From NCBI GenBank assembly GCA_022823865.1, contig JAJEHF010000217.1, positions 1 to 53,190 of the forward strand: a stretch of 53,190 nt of DNA. The letters run 5' to 3'. Position numbers and translations under genes: made by a program. Positions 35,741 to 44,123 of the stretch are shown here, one piece after another. Position 1 is the first letter of the stretch. Each line of letters begins with the position of its first letter. Under the pieces are notes generated by a model. The model made no database searches, was not told the DNA's origin, and was given only the letters and a program-made list of their open reading frames with translations. The stretch is from Bryobacterales bacterium. GTDB taxonomy: Bacteria > Acidobacteriota > Terriglobia > Bryobacterales > UBA6623.

Positions 35741-37900
35741 TCAGTTCGACCCTGTGTTGGTGGTGAGGGTTCGCTTGAGATCGAGAGCTCGTTCAAAGCC
35801 TGGTTCGGAGCGCAGGGCGGCCTCAAGCTGCTCCAAGGCCCTGTCGTGCTCGCCGCTTGAAGCGAGGACTACTGCGTAGTTGTAGCGCGCGCCGGAATGG
35901 CCCGGCTGGCTGCGGATCGCAGCCAGCCAGTGGCGCACACCCTCTTGCGTGCGGCCTTGGGCGGCCAATATGTTTCCTAGGTTGAATTGCGCATCGGCAA
36001 GGTCGGGTTGCAGGCGAATCGCTTGCCGAAGCGCGGCCGCGGCCTCGTCGAAACGTCCCAGCTCTCCCAGCGCGCCGCCTAGGTTGTTGTGGAATTCGGG
36101 CAGATCGGGATCCAAGGCGATACCGGTGCGGCTGGCCTCAGCCGCTTGTTCGTATAGCCCTTGCCGGGCATAGTGCAAGCCCAGTTCGCGGGTGACGCGA
36201 GGATCATCGGCTGCGAGATTGGCGGCTGACCGAAGCACTTGCTCCGCCTGTTGGAAATCCCCGGCTTGCGAGAGAACCGATCCCAAGCGGACACGGGCCA
36301 AGACGAAGCTCGCCTCGCGCGTTACCGCTTGCCTAAACCAGTGGGCTGCTTTGCTGAGATCCCCCGCATCCTGATACGCAGCGCCGAGGTCGAAATAGAA
36401 CTCTGCGTCGTCCGGATTGTGATCAGCGATTGCGGACTCGAGTCGCTGAATGCCTGTCGCGAGATTGGAACCTTGGGCAACTTGGGCCACAGCTGCATAG
36501 AGGGCGTCTGCAGTGGCTGGGTAGTACGGCACTACGGTGCCTTCGTAGGACACTTCTCGGAGAGTGCTTCGCTCGGCCTTGGGGCGAAGCAAGCCTTGGG
36601 CCGGGCGAGCTTGGATCCTGTGGTCCGTCATGACTGCGTGAATGACATCGTCGGTGCGACGCTTTGGCATGTGGCAGGTAGCGCAGTTCGTCCTTGAAGA
36701 GTGCTGGCCGTCAGCCCACAGAACCTGCATTCGCGTCTGGTGGCATTCCAGGCAAGCGGCGTCGTAGCGTTCAGACGCCTCGGCGCTTCGGGACGGCTTG
36801 TGTGGGTCGTGACAGTTGATGCACGACAGCGATTCGCCGCTCTCAACGAAGCAGGGAGACTGGCGCAGCCGGTAGGCGGAATGGTTGATCTCGAACTTCT
36901 CGTCCCAGCCGGTCCCGGCGGCGTGATCGAAATACAGGGCGTACGCCCCAAGCGGTTCGCCGGCACGATACGAAAAGTACCCGCGCCCGTACTTGTGCAC
37001 GATGTTGGGCAGGGGACGGCTCGTCGGCTCGAGGTGGCATTGCATGCAGACCTCCATTGCCGCTTGCGGAGGGAGATTCGCCGGGTTGACGATGGACGCC
37101 TTGATTCGCTCGGCTTCGGCAGCGCTCGCCGTGGCCGCGGCGACATGGTCTGAACCCGGCCCGTGGCACCTCTGGCAGTCGATGCCTTCGGGGATTTCGC
37201 CGGTATATCGGGGGAGCCTGCCCGGCCGGTCCGATCCTGGCGTAACTGTGGGATAGGCGTTGTGGCAGAACATGCAGTCGTAAGCCACGACCCGCTGGAA
37301 ACCATCGTGATTGGGCCGGTCGTAGCCGGGGCTCATACCCCATTCGCCAGCGTCCTGGGCGTACCAGCCCAGCGGCAGCTGCGTCAGCTTTCCGCTCGGT
37401 GCGAGGTGGAGATAACTGCGGGCATGGTTGCCAGATCCCAAGACGAAGTGGATCTCGCGCTCCAACACGTTGATCTCTGAGCCGCGAGCACCAAGTTGGT
37501 GGCGGCGCTGGAAGTAGCGCCCATCGCGGAGGACCATGCGATAGTAGCGATCTGAAGCCGCATGGCGGAAGGCATCTGAGTGGTTGTATTCCTCGACTGT
37601 GTTTTGGGGCCCGGGCTTATAGAATGAACGCGCCATCCCGGTCTGCTGATACGAATCCCAAATGTCCGAATGACACGGCTGGCAAGCCTGGGGATCGGTG
37701 AACCTGGCCGGCTCTGCGATGGCGGCGGATTGCAGGTGGGTCGCGTTCTGTTGGCTCAGCCGAGAGTAGGTCAAACTGCCGGCGCCGATGATGGCGAGAC
37801 CAATGGCTGCCAGTACCAAGTTGGATCGTCGGGATCGTGGCGGCTCTTGGGATGGCCGGGCGTCCCTTGCGCGCTTTCGTCTTGCTGATTTGCGCCCCAT
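35741..37900 (-). CDS. Membrane-anchored multihaem cytochrome c with TPR repeats
   Basis: A 719-residue protein with a basic N-terminus, one transmembrane segment at about 27-45 and seven CxxCH haem motifs, in order CQPCH (73-77), CMFCH, CQRCH, CMQCH, CINCH, CLECH and CATCH, the last before about residue 430. The C-terminal third (about 470-715) is a run of tetratricopeptide repeats (units like ADAQFNLGNILAAQGRTQEGVRHW). The order resembles cytochrome c554/NrfA-like TPR cytochromes of Acidobacteriota and Planctomycetota. The likely role is periplasmic multi-electron transfer with a protein-docking module. It converges with the alpha-E gene. Confidence 0.93.
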   Translation of the reverse strand: MGRKSARRKRARDARPSQEPPRSRRSNLVLAAIGLAIIGAGSLTYSRLSQQNATHLQSAAIAEPARFTDPQACQPCHSDIWDSYQQTGMARSFYKPGPQNTVEEYNHSDAFRHAASDRYYRMVLRDGRYFQRRHQLGARGSEINVLEREIHFVLGSGNHARSYLHLAPSGKLTQLPLGWYAQDAGEWGMSPGYDRPNHDGFQRVVAYDCMFCHNAYPTVTPGSDRPGRLPRYTGEIPEGIDCQRCHGPGSDHVAAATASAAEAERIKASIVNPANLPPQAAMEVCMQCHLEPTSRPLPNIVHKYGRGYFSYRAGEPLGAYALYFDHAAGTGWDEKFEINHSAYRLRQSPCFVESGESLSCINCHDPHKPSRSAEASERYDAACLECHQTRMQVLWADGQHSSRTNCATCHMPKRRTDDVIHAVMTDHRIQARPAQGLLRPKAERSTLREVSYEGTVVPYYPATADALYAAVAQVAQGSNLATGIQRLESAIADHNPDDAEFYFDLGAAYQDAGDLSKAAHWFRQAVTREASFVLARVRLGSVLSQAGDFQQAEQVLRSAANLAADDPRVTRELGLHYARQGLYEQAAEASRTGIALDPDLPEFHNNLGGALGELGRFDEAAAALRQAIRLQPDLADAQFNLGNILAAQGRTQEGVRHWLAAIRSQPGHSGARYNYAVVLASSGEHDRALEQLEAALRSEPGFERALDLKRTLTTNTGSN

Positions 37901-38084
37901 TTGCCGACTACAGCCCGTCGCGGCTGACGGCCGCCGCTGGTGCTAGTCTAGACGCGAACCAGCCTGCGACATAATTCGTGCCGTCCACCTGAGACCATAG
38001 TGCTGATTGGGGACGGGGCCAATCGAGCTCGTCGATCGGTCAGGTCGATCGCTCTTCGAACCCAACAGAGGAGGGAATCTAGAA

Positions 38085-38480
38085 ATGAGGATCTACATAT
38101 CCGGTGTCTTCGTAGACGACCAACAGAAGGCACTTCGGTTCTACACCGAAACCCTTGGTTTCCGTGTAAAGCACAACATCCCTGTGGGAGAACACGCTTG
38201 GATCACCGTCGTATCCGAGGAAGACCCGGAGGGGGCGGAGTTGCTGCTGGAGCCCGATGCCCACCCCGCAGTCCGTCCATTCGTCAATGCGCTTGTGGAG
38301 GACGGGATACCCAGTAACTCCTTCGCGGTCAACGATATCGGAGCCGAGTACGAGCGTCTCGTGGCAAGAGGCGTTCGATTCGTGCAGCCGCCAACGGACC
38401 TCGGAAGCGTTATTTCCGCAATGTTCGACGATACGTGCGGCAACTTGATCCAGATCATAGAGCTGAAGCCGCAACCGTGA
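38085..38480 (+). CDS. VOC-family (glyoxalase-like) protein
   Basis: A 131-residue cytoplasmic-type VOC protein (MRIYISGVFVDDQQKALRFYTETLGF...CGNLIQIIEL), without a signal peptide, unlike the VOC protein at 24393. The start is at the ATG after AGGAGGG (38068-38074), although the spacing is long. The usual first metal-ligand His is absent near the N-terminus (VFVDD) and only the Glu near the C-terminus (IIEL) fits, so a metal-independent or resistance-like binding protein is as likely as a glyoxalase. About 68 bp separate it from the SDR gene, which may be co-transcribed. Confidence 0.85.
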   Translation: MRIYISGVFVDDQQKALRFYTETLGFRVKHNIPVGEHAWITVVSEEDPEGAELLLEPDAHPAVRPFVNALVEDGIPSNSFAVNDIGAEYERLVARGVRFVQPPTDLGSVISAMFDDTCGNLIQIIELKPQP

Positions 38481-38547
38481 CCATGGCAGCCACGCCGGTC
38501 GACCGATCCCTGATCAGAGGCCGCCCGCCGAACCTGCCAGCGACCTG

Positions 38548-39561
38548 ATGACCGACCAGCCTCTGCTAGACCAGGTGTCCGTCGTCGCAGGCGCCACCCG
38601 AGGCGCCGGCCGGGGTATCGCCCGGATGCTGGGCGAGGCAGGTGCCACCGTCTATTGCACCGGCCGCAGCGTGAGCGGGCGCCCCGCCACCGCCGGGCGG
38701 CCAGAGACGATCGAAGAGACGGCGGAGATGGTGACCGCGGCGGGAGGCCGCGGCATCGCCGTCCGCACTGACCACACCGTCGAGGCGGAGGTCGAGCAGC
38801 TGTTCGCGCGCGTGCGCACCGAGCAGGGCCGGCTCGACCTGCTCGTCAACGACATCTGGGGCGGCGACGCGTTGACCGAGTGGGGAGCGCCCTTCTGGGA
38901 GCTCTCCACCACTCAGGGACTCGAACTGCTGGAGCGCGCCGTCCACAGCCACATCATCACGAGTCGACATGGCGTCCCCCTGATGGTCGAGCGTGACGCG
39001 GGCCTCGTGGTCGAAGTCACGGATGGCGACACCCTCGGGTATCGCGGCAATCTCTTCTACGATCTCGCCAAGAACGCGGTCATTCGGCTGGCCTACGCCA
39101 TGGCGGCTGACCTGCATGCGTACCGGGTGGCGGCAGTGGCGCTCACGCCGGGGATGATGCGATCCGAGGCGGTGCTCGACCACTTCGGGGTCACCGAGGC
39201 GAACTGGCGGGACGCCATCGAGAAGGATCAGTATTTCGCCGAGTCCGAGACGCCGTGCTACGTCGGGAGGGCGGTGGCGGCGCTGGCCGCCGATCCGGAT
39301 GTCGGGTCCAGGAGCGGCGGCCTGTTCTCGAGCTGGGGGCTGGCGAAGGAGTACGGCTTTACCGACGTGGACGGCCGCCAGCCGGATTGGGGCAGCTTCT
39401 TTACTCAGAAGGTGCGGGAGATCATCGAGAGGGGCACGCCGCCGAGCGAGGAGGAACTGGACCTGTTCGTAGTTCGTACTCGCCTGTACCAAGTGGAAGA
39501 TGATCCCCAGGCGGCCGACGAGGCGGCGAGGCTGCGGGCATACCTTGAGCGCTATCGCTGA
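38548..39561 (+). CDS. Short-chain dehydrogenase/reductase (long variant)
   Basis: A 337-residue SDR protein. The nucleotide-binding motif AGATRGAGRG is near residue 15, the strand with ...LVNDIWGGD near 105, and the catalytic-type YxxxK in FYDLAKNAV near 170. The family's usual catalytic Ser is not obvious in the VVEVTDGD stretch. It is longer than classic SDRs (about 250) because of an extra C-terminal region (RQPDWGSFFTQKVREIIERG...). This looks like the RGAGRGIA / IWGGD subfamily seen across actinobacteria and acidobacteria. The substrate cannot be inferred. Confidence 0.9.
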   Translation: MTDQPLLDQVSVVAGATRGAGRGIARMLGEAGATVYCTGRSVSGRPATAGRPETIEETAEMVTAAGGRGIAVRTDHTVEAEVEQLFARVRTEQGRLDLLVNDIWGGDALTEWGAPFWELSTTQGLELLERAVHSHIITSRHGVPLMVERDAGLVVEVTDGDTLGYRGNLFYDLAKNAVIRLAYAMAADLHAYRVAAVALTPGMMRSEAVLDHFGVTEANWRDAIEKDQYFAESETPCYVGRAVAALAADPDVGSRSGGLFSSWGLAKEYGFTDVDGRQPDWGSFFTQKVREIIERGTPPSEEELDLFVVRTRLYQVEDDPQAADEAARLRAYLERYR

Positions 39562-39640
39562 ACCGGCGGTCTCGGTCGACACGAATCAAGGGCGGTCTGG
39601 GTGTGCTCGCAAGAACACCAGATCAATAAGGGAACCGCTG

Positions 39641-40741
39641 TCACTGACGATGATGGGCATTGGCGGAGTGCGGGCCGTTCAGGCCTTCCTCCACTTGGGG
39701 CAGGGGAGTTCTCAGCAGTTCTGCACCTTTCGCGAGCGAGATCAAGCCCTCCGCGAGCGCGCGGTAACACAGGCGCTCGAACCGGGTGGGGCGTTCACGC
39801 TGCCCCCGCTGGTCGATGGGTTCGATTTCTGCGGGTTCTTTGGTTCGCCATCCGCGAGCGACCGTCTGGTAGGCATAGGTAAGGGTTGACTGACTGATGA
39901 CATTCAGCTGCCGCAAACGAGCCAGCAGCGCCGCTCCACTGACCCGATAAACGTGCTTGAGTGCAATCAATTCCCTGTAGCCCATAGCGTTTCGGTGATT
40001 TCCGACTTCGCGCAGCAGGTGCTCCCGTGGCATCAGGAACGCGCCGGCGAACCTGCTGGCAGCGTCCTTTTCGTCCCGGTCGGACATCGTCTCGGTCTCG
40101 AGCAGTCGACGACCCAGCTCGCGGGCTAACGTGAACCGGCGACGTTCAAGAGTGAATCGATCGTTCGCGATAACGACCGGCGAGTCCGCCCTTCCGCCGG
40201 GACGCTTGACGAGGCACGTCAGTCCCGAGACACGGTCGGGCAACGTGACGGTCAGGACCTTCAGTCCCTTATCCTCCAGCAGTTCCGTCATATTGGAGAT
40301 CGGATCGATTCCTAGGCGCCATTCCTCGCGCGCATCTACAGCCAGCTGCTCTGCGTCGCTCGCTCGGGCTATTTCTCCCGGCGGCTTGATCGGGCAGTGC
40401 CAGTGGGCCCCGTCAAGCTCCAGCACGGCCTCAACCTGGAGATAGCGTTCGATCCACTCCAGCACTTCCGTCTCGACCCTTGCCCGGTCCCGAACAGTCA
40501 CCCGCGTCTTCGTGCGAAACGCGACTCCCTGGATCTCGATGTCCTGCGCATCCATCAGAAAGCCCACGGACACTCCCAAGGCCTTGGACAACGCGACCAG
40601 AGCGCCCGAGCTAGGGATGCTCTCTCCTCGCTCGTACTTGCCGATTGCCCGGGCCGTCACCCTGCCATTGATGGCGGCTGAGAGGCCGCGGAGAGAGAGC
40701 CCGCACTTGCGGCGGGCCAGTCGAACTCGATCAGCAATCAT
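39641..40741 (-). CDS. HTH (XRE) regulator fused to a degenerate ImmA/IrrE-like domain
   Basis: 366 residues. The N-terminal helix-turn-helix (about 3-65, IADRVRLARRKCGLSLRGLSAAING...KYERGESIPS) is of the Cro/C1 (XRE) type. The remaining part aligns with ImmA/IrrE (DUF955) domains through RRFTLARELGRRLL and DAASRFAGAFLMP. In active members the first is a HExxH zinc motif; here both His are Arg (RELGR) and the later Glu is Asp, so peptidase activity is probably lost. The start is set by a strong AGGAGG (40747-40752) five bases before the ATG. ImmA/IrrE proteins usually relieve repression by cleaving a partner repressor; this one may act by binding only. Confidence 0.85.
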   Translation of the reverse strand: MIADRVRLARRKCGLSLRGLSAAINGRVTARAIGKYERGESIPSSGALVALSKALGVSVGFLMDAQDIEIQGVAFRTKTRVTVRDRARVETEVLEWIERYLQVEAVLELDGAHWHCPIKPPGEIARASDAEQLAVDAREEWRLGIDPISNMTELLEDKGLKVLTVTLPDRVSGLTCLVKRPGGRADSPVVIANDRFTLERRRFTLARELGRRLLETETMSDRDEKDAASRFAGAFLMPREHLLREVGNHRNAMGYRELIALKHVYRVSGAALLARLRQLNVISQSTLTYAYQTVARGWRTKEPAEIEPIDQRGQRERPTRFERLCYRALAEGLISLAKGAELLRTPLPQVEEGLNGPHSANAHHRQ

Positions 40742-40897
40742 GCCTTCCTCCTGAGTAGAAACTTCCAACCGCCCGTTTTCAGAATGTATTGCGAACTACA
40801 ACAGGAGCGAGAGCATGTCCTTGCCCCTGCATCAGGCTGCACGCATCCCCGAGTCGGCCCCGTCTCTGCACCGGTCGACTGCGGGGCGTTCGCGAGA

Positions 40898-41848
40898 CTA
40901 GTAGACGACTAGCTCCGGCGACGGTACTGACTCATCCGAAGTGCGAGCAAACGCGCTGCCGTGCACGATCACCCCGTCCAGGGTCAACGCCTGTCCCACG
41001 ATCCTCCGGTCCTCCACCCGCTGGTCCATCCCGAGCCCAACCCCCTGTGCATTTCGTGACTTGAGCGACCCGAAGCGCCTCAGAATGCGGAGCACTCTCG
41101 TCGGAGACGGGCGCCCCAGCGCCCTGACGCTCTCCAACAGGTACGACCGGACCAAGGCCTCCCAGTGCGCCTTGAGCAGTTCCGGCGAGCCGAACAGCTC
41201 GATTGCCGCTACCCAGCGCCCGTGAGTGACCGCGATCCCGCTCTGGCGCGGAAGCGGCCCTAGGCCAACGAGCTCCGCGACGGCGTCACCCCGGCGGCTG
41301 TCTCGGCGGTACACATCGTCGATGACAGACGCCGCCGAGGTCTCCGAGCGAGCTTCCGCGGCCTCCAACACGTCGGCGACCTCGTTCCAGACGGCGCCCT
41401 GATCGCCCTCGCGCGACCCGCCGTAGCGCATGGACTGGTTGACAGACTCCTCTTTCCGCAGGCGCACCCTGCGAGGAGCGAAGGTCTCGGCTTGCCGGTA
41501 CGCTTCCGCGCGTCCCCAGCGTCCCTCCTCGAGACACGAGACCGGTATTTCCAGCTTGGTCATTGAGGGAACGAGCACCGTCCCGTTGATCGTCCGGTTC
41601 TGCTTGCCGCCCAAGAAGTGCTGGCCTTCGACCACCAAGATCGGCTTGCGAGTGGGGTTGTGCGCCAGCAGGGTCGGAACGGTTGGGGTCTCAAGCTCCT
41701 TGATGACGAGGCCCGAGTCCTGCCCGGTCGAGATTTCCGGAAGGTCGGCATCCATCAAGTAGATGGGGAAGAACGACACGCCCAGGCGCGTGATCGGACT
41801 GCCGATGGCTGCGGTCTCGAGGTTCGGAAGATGTGAGTGGTTGGTCAT
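40898..41848 (-). CDS. ARPP-1 family protein
   Basis: A 316-residue protein of the ARPP-1 family, recognised by VPTLLAHNPTRKPILVVEG followed by LGGKQNRTINGTVLVP, the hallmark region of that family. From memory, ARPP proteins were named for neighbourhoods with ADP-ribosylglycohydrolase and phosphatase genes, suggesting a place in NAD/ADP-ribose chemistry; the activity is uncertain. The start is at the ATG six bases after AGGAGG (41855-41860); the open frame extends nine codons further. It is transcribed divergently from an NrtR-like regulator, whose family senses ADP-ribose derivatives. The palindromic operators between them suggest control by that regulator. Confidence 0.78.
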   Translation of the reverse strand: MTNHSHLPNLETAAIGSPITRLGVSFFPIYLMDADLPEISTGQDSGLVIKELETPTVPTLLAHNPTRKPILVVEGQHFLGGKQNRTINGTVLVPSMTKLEIPVSCLEEGRWGRAEAYRQAETFAPRRVRLRKEESVNQSMRYGGSREGDQGAVWNEVADVLEAAEARSETSAASVIDDVYRRDSRRGDAVAELVGLGPLPRQSGIAVTHGRWVAAIELFGSPELLKAHWEALVRSYLLESVRALGRPSPTRVLRILRRFGSLKSRNAQGVGLGMDQRVEDRRIVGQALTLDGVIVHGSAFARTSDESVPSPELVVY

Positions 41849-41876
41849 GGCTTGCCTCCTTTGCATGCGCTCCAAG

Positions 41877-41915
41877 ACTTATTGTGAGACTGATAATATC
41901 AATCTGACAATAAGT
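41877..41915. promoter_or_regulatory. 39-bp near-perfect palindrome: likely NrtR operator
   Basis: The outer arms are perfect (ACTTATTGT at 41877-41885, ACAATAAGT at 41907-41915), and the core TGATAATATCA is itself palindromic. Only two pairs mismatch over 39 bp. It lies between the divergent ARPP-1 and nrtR-like genes and is much more AT-rich than the surrounding DNA. Confidence 0.7.
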
Positions 41916-41941
41916 ATGCGGGATTATTGTTATGATGTCAA
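41913..41941 (-). promoter_or_regulatory. Candidate promoter for the ARPP-1 gene
   Basis: On the minus strand, a perfect TTGACA (41941-41936) is followed by exactly 17 bp and CATACT (41918-41913), four of six matches to the -10 consensus. The -35 lies in the 21-bp palindrome (41924-41944) and the -10 touches the edge of the 39-bp one, so a bound regulator would block it. Confidence 0.55.
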
Positions 41942-41944
41942 TAA
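41924..41944. promoter_or_regulatory. Second palindrome (21 bp), likely NrtR box
   Basis: TTATTG (41924-41929) and CAATAA (41939-41944) are inverted with 9 bp between them. The same half-site occurs in the 39-bp palindrome at 41877-41915. A 21-bp spaced box is typical of NrtR-type regulators. It contains the TTGACA of the ARPP-1 promoter. Confidence 0.6.
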
Positions 41945-42040
41945 GTAACGAAGAAAAATTTCCGCGGCTGGTCTGCGGGTGTCCTCTCGAGGTCGTATGC
42001 GGAAGTTTGGGTGTGTCAATATTCAAGTGAGAGATGTCCG

Positions 42041-42934
42041 ATGAGCTCCGACGGCGGTCTTGGCTACAACCCCGGCGACTACCCTCCAGTCGCGGTCACC
42101 GTCGACGTTGCGCTGTTCGCGATTCGACGAGAAGAGCTCCATGTCCTGCTGATCCAGCGGGGAATCGAGCCGTTCGCGGGAGCTTGGGCCTTGCCCGGAG
42201 GTTTCGTTCAACCTGACGAGGGCCTGGATGCCGCGGCAGCCCGCGAGCTTGAGGAGGAGACGGGCGTTGATGAAGACTCCGTCTACCTGGAACAACTGCG
42301 CAGCTACGGCTCGCCCGGACGGGACCCGCGCATGCGAGTGGTCACGGTCGCCTATTGGGGAGCTTGTGCCGAACTTCCCTCGCCAATCGGCCGCAGCGAT
42401 GCCGCGCAGGCGGAACTCGTGCCGGTGTCAGAGATCGAGGATGGCGACATCGAGCTGGCGTTCGATCACGGAGCGATCGTCTCCGATGCCTTGGAGCGCG
42501 TCCGGGCGAAGCTTGAGTACACCGCGCTCGCGGCGAGATTTTGCCCCTCGGAGTTCACCATCAGCGAACTCCGCAAGGTCTACGAGACGATTTGGGACAC
42601 GAAGCTCGATCCGGGAAATTTTCAGCGAAAAGTACGCGAGAACCACTCGTTCCGGAGAGTTGGCCGGTCCGTGCCAACAATGGCGGAGCAAGCAGCGCCA
42701 GATGTCCGCGCTCAGGAAGCCTACTTCGAGCAGGATGAGGAAAGTTGGGGCCCGGCGGACGGGGTAGTTGCGAGCGCGTCGATGGCTTTCTCTGGGCCTG
42801 AAGAGGTGTTCCAGCGCGTACCCAGCCAGTCGCGCTCGCGCAGCGGGCGCCCGGCCTCGCTGTGGACTGCCACTGACTCCGAACTGACCCTAAATTCCCC
42901 GATCCCAAGGCGACGAACATCGCGCAGAGCCTGA
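42041..42934 (+). CDS. NrtR-like Nudix-domain transcriptional regulator
   Basis: 297 residues. The N-terminal Nudix domain (about 15-145) is followed by a winged-helix DNA-binding domain (about 150-225, FTISELRKVYETIWDTKLDPGNFQRKV), the fold of NrtR regulators of NAD metabolism. The Nudix box is complete against GX5EX7REUXEEXGU (G54, E60, R68, E69, E72, E73, G75, V76), although many NrtR proteins are thought to have lost catalysis. About 70 extra, low-complexity C-terminal residues are present. The start at 42041 (after GAGAG) is favoured over GTG 42011. It is divergent from ARPP-1 with shared palindromes and probably autoregulated. Confidence 0.85.
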   Translation: MSSDGGLGYNPGDYPPVAVTVDVALFAIRREELHVLLIQRGIEPFAGAWALPGGFVQPDEGLDAAAARELEEETGVDEDSVYLEQLRSYGSPGRDPRMRVVTVAYWGACAELPSPIGRSDAAQAELVPVSEIEDGDIELAFDHGAIVSDALERVRAKLEYTALAARFCPSEFTISELRKVYETIWDTKLDPGNFQRKVRENHSFRRVGRSVPTMAEQAAPDVRAQEAYFEQDEESWGPADGVVASASMAFSGPEEVFQRVPSQSRSRSGRPASLWTATDSELTLNSPIPRRRTSRRA

Positions 42935-42968
42935 CGTTCGGCGGTACAATGCCAGCCACGCGTGAGCC

Positions 42969-44123
42969 ATGTCGTCTGGTCGGTCCAATAAGCTGTTCGG
43001 ATTGGCATCGCTGGCCGCGAGCACCCCGGCGGCCTCAGGCCCCCCTCCTGAGATCGCCATCAGCGGTCTGAATGCGTGGGCGATCCGCTCGAGTCCGGAG
43101 GCTGTCCCACGGCTGGTCATCGCCCTGCGCACCGATACAGGCGTGACCGGCTACGGAGAGACCAGCGCCGGTGCGGACCCCGCCTCGTCAGTCGCCGAGG
43201 CGCTGCGGCACGCTGACGCGTTGGTTGGCAAGGATGCCATGGCAAGCGTGGCAGTTCGCGCCTCGCTGTCGGCAGCCGCACCGGAAATCCGCGGTGCCGT
43301 CGACATCGCTCTCTTGGACGTGCGGGGGAAGATTGCGGATGCCCCGGTCTATGACCTGCTTGGGGGGCGGACCCGCGACAAGGCGCGGGCCATGGCCTCG
43401 CTGCACGGGAGCAGCGAAGCGGAACTGAGCCAGCAGCTCTCCGCCGCCCGGAACGACGGCTTCCGGGCATTCTCCGTGCCTGCTCTGCTTCCCCAGGGCA
43501 CACCCACTCGCGGAAGGGAGTTCTTCGCCGACACCGAAGCGATGCTCCGGCGGCTGCGCCAGGCTGGCGCAACAGACCTCGTTCTTGACTGTGCCGGACG
43601 CACCACCGGGGCCGAGGCGGCCGGACTGGCCGCCCGCCTCGAGACGTTCCATCTGATGTGGATGGATGAGCCGACCAGCCCGATCAGTGACTCCGCGCTG
43701 GAGAAGATCTCGCACGAATCCGTCACGCCAGTTGGATGGGGCAGGTTTCTCACTTCCAGCGGTCGATTCCAGGATCTGCTGCGCATGCAGGTCATCGACG
43801 TGCTCAGGCCGGACATCGGACTTCATGGAATCAGCGGCCTGCGCCAGTTGGCCTCGCTGGCGGAGGCCTATTACACGGCGGTTGCACCGTTCCATCGAGG
43901 CGGACCCATCGGCACCGCCGCAGCGCTGCAGGTCGCAGCTTCGATCCCCAACTTCGTGGTTCAGGAAGTCGCATTCTCGACGGACGAGGCGGAGCGGAGG
44001 ATGCACGTCGCAATTGCCGGCGAGTCGGTGCCGCAGGTCGTCGACGGATTCTTCACGCTGCCGACGGGCCCGGGGCTTGGCCTCGAGATTGACGAGGCCG
44101 CATTGCAGGAGTACGCCGCATGA
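42969..44123 (+). CDS. Enolase-superfamily (mandelate racemase-like) protein, probable pseudoenzyme
   Basis: 384 residues with the two-part fold of the mandelate racemase/muconate lactonising group (capping domain VIALRTDTGVTGYGETSAG, barrel ALLDVRGKIADAPVYDLLGG). Two metal-ligand positions persist (DCAG and MDEPTSP), but the third ligand Glu of the usual GER/GEN motif is replaced (PVGWGRFLTS), and the lysine expected on the second barrel strand is absent (FRAFSVPALL). A His-like position is retained (VAPFHRGGP). It overlaps the following canonical paralogue by ATGA and is probably co-translated with it. It may be a non-catalytic partner or have changed chemistry. An exported N-terminus is possible but no clear signal is seen. 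Confidence 0.85.
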   Translation: MSSGRSNKLFGLASLAASTPAASGPPPEIAISGLNAWAIRSSPEAVPRLVIALRTDTGVTGYGETSAGADPASSVAEALRHADALVGKDAMASVAVRASLSAAAPEIRGAVDIALLDVRGKIADAPVYDLLGGRTRDKARAMASLHGSSEAELSQQLSAARNDGFRAFSVPALLPQGTPTRGREFFADTEAMLRRLRQAGATDLVLDCAGRTTGAEAAGLAARLETFHLMWMDEPTSPISDSALEKISHESVTPVGWGRFLTSSGRFQDLLRMQVIDVLRPDIGLHGISGLRQLASLAEAYYTAVAPFHRGGPIGTAAALQVAASIPNFVVQEVAFSTDEAERRMHVAIAGESVPQVVDGFFTLPTGPGLGLEIDEAALQEYAA

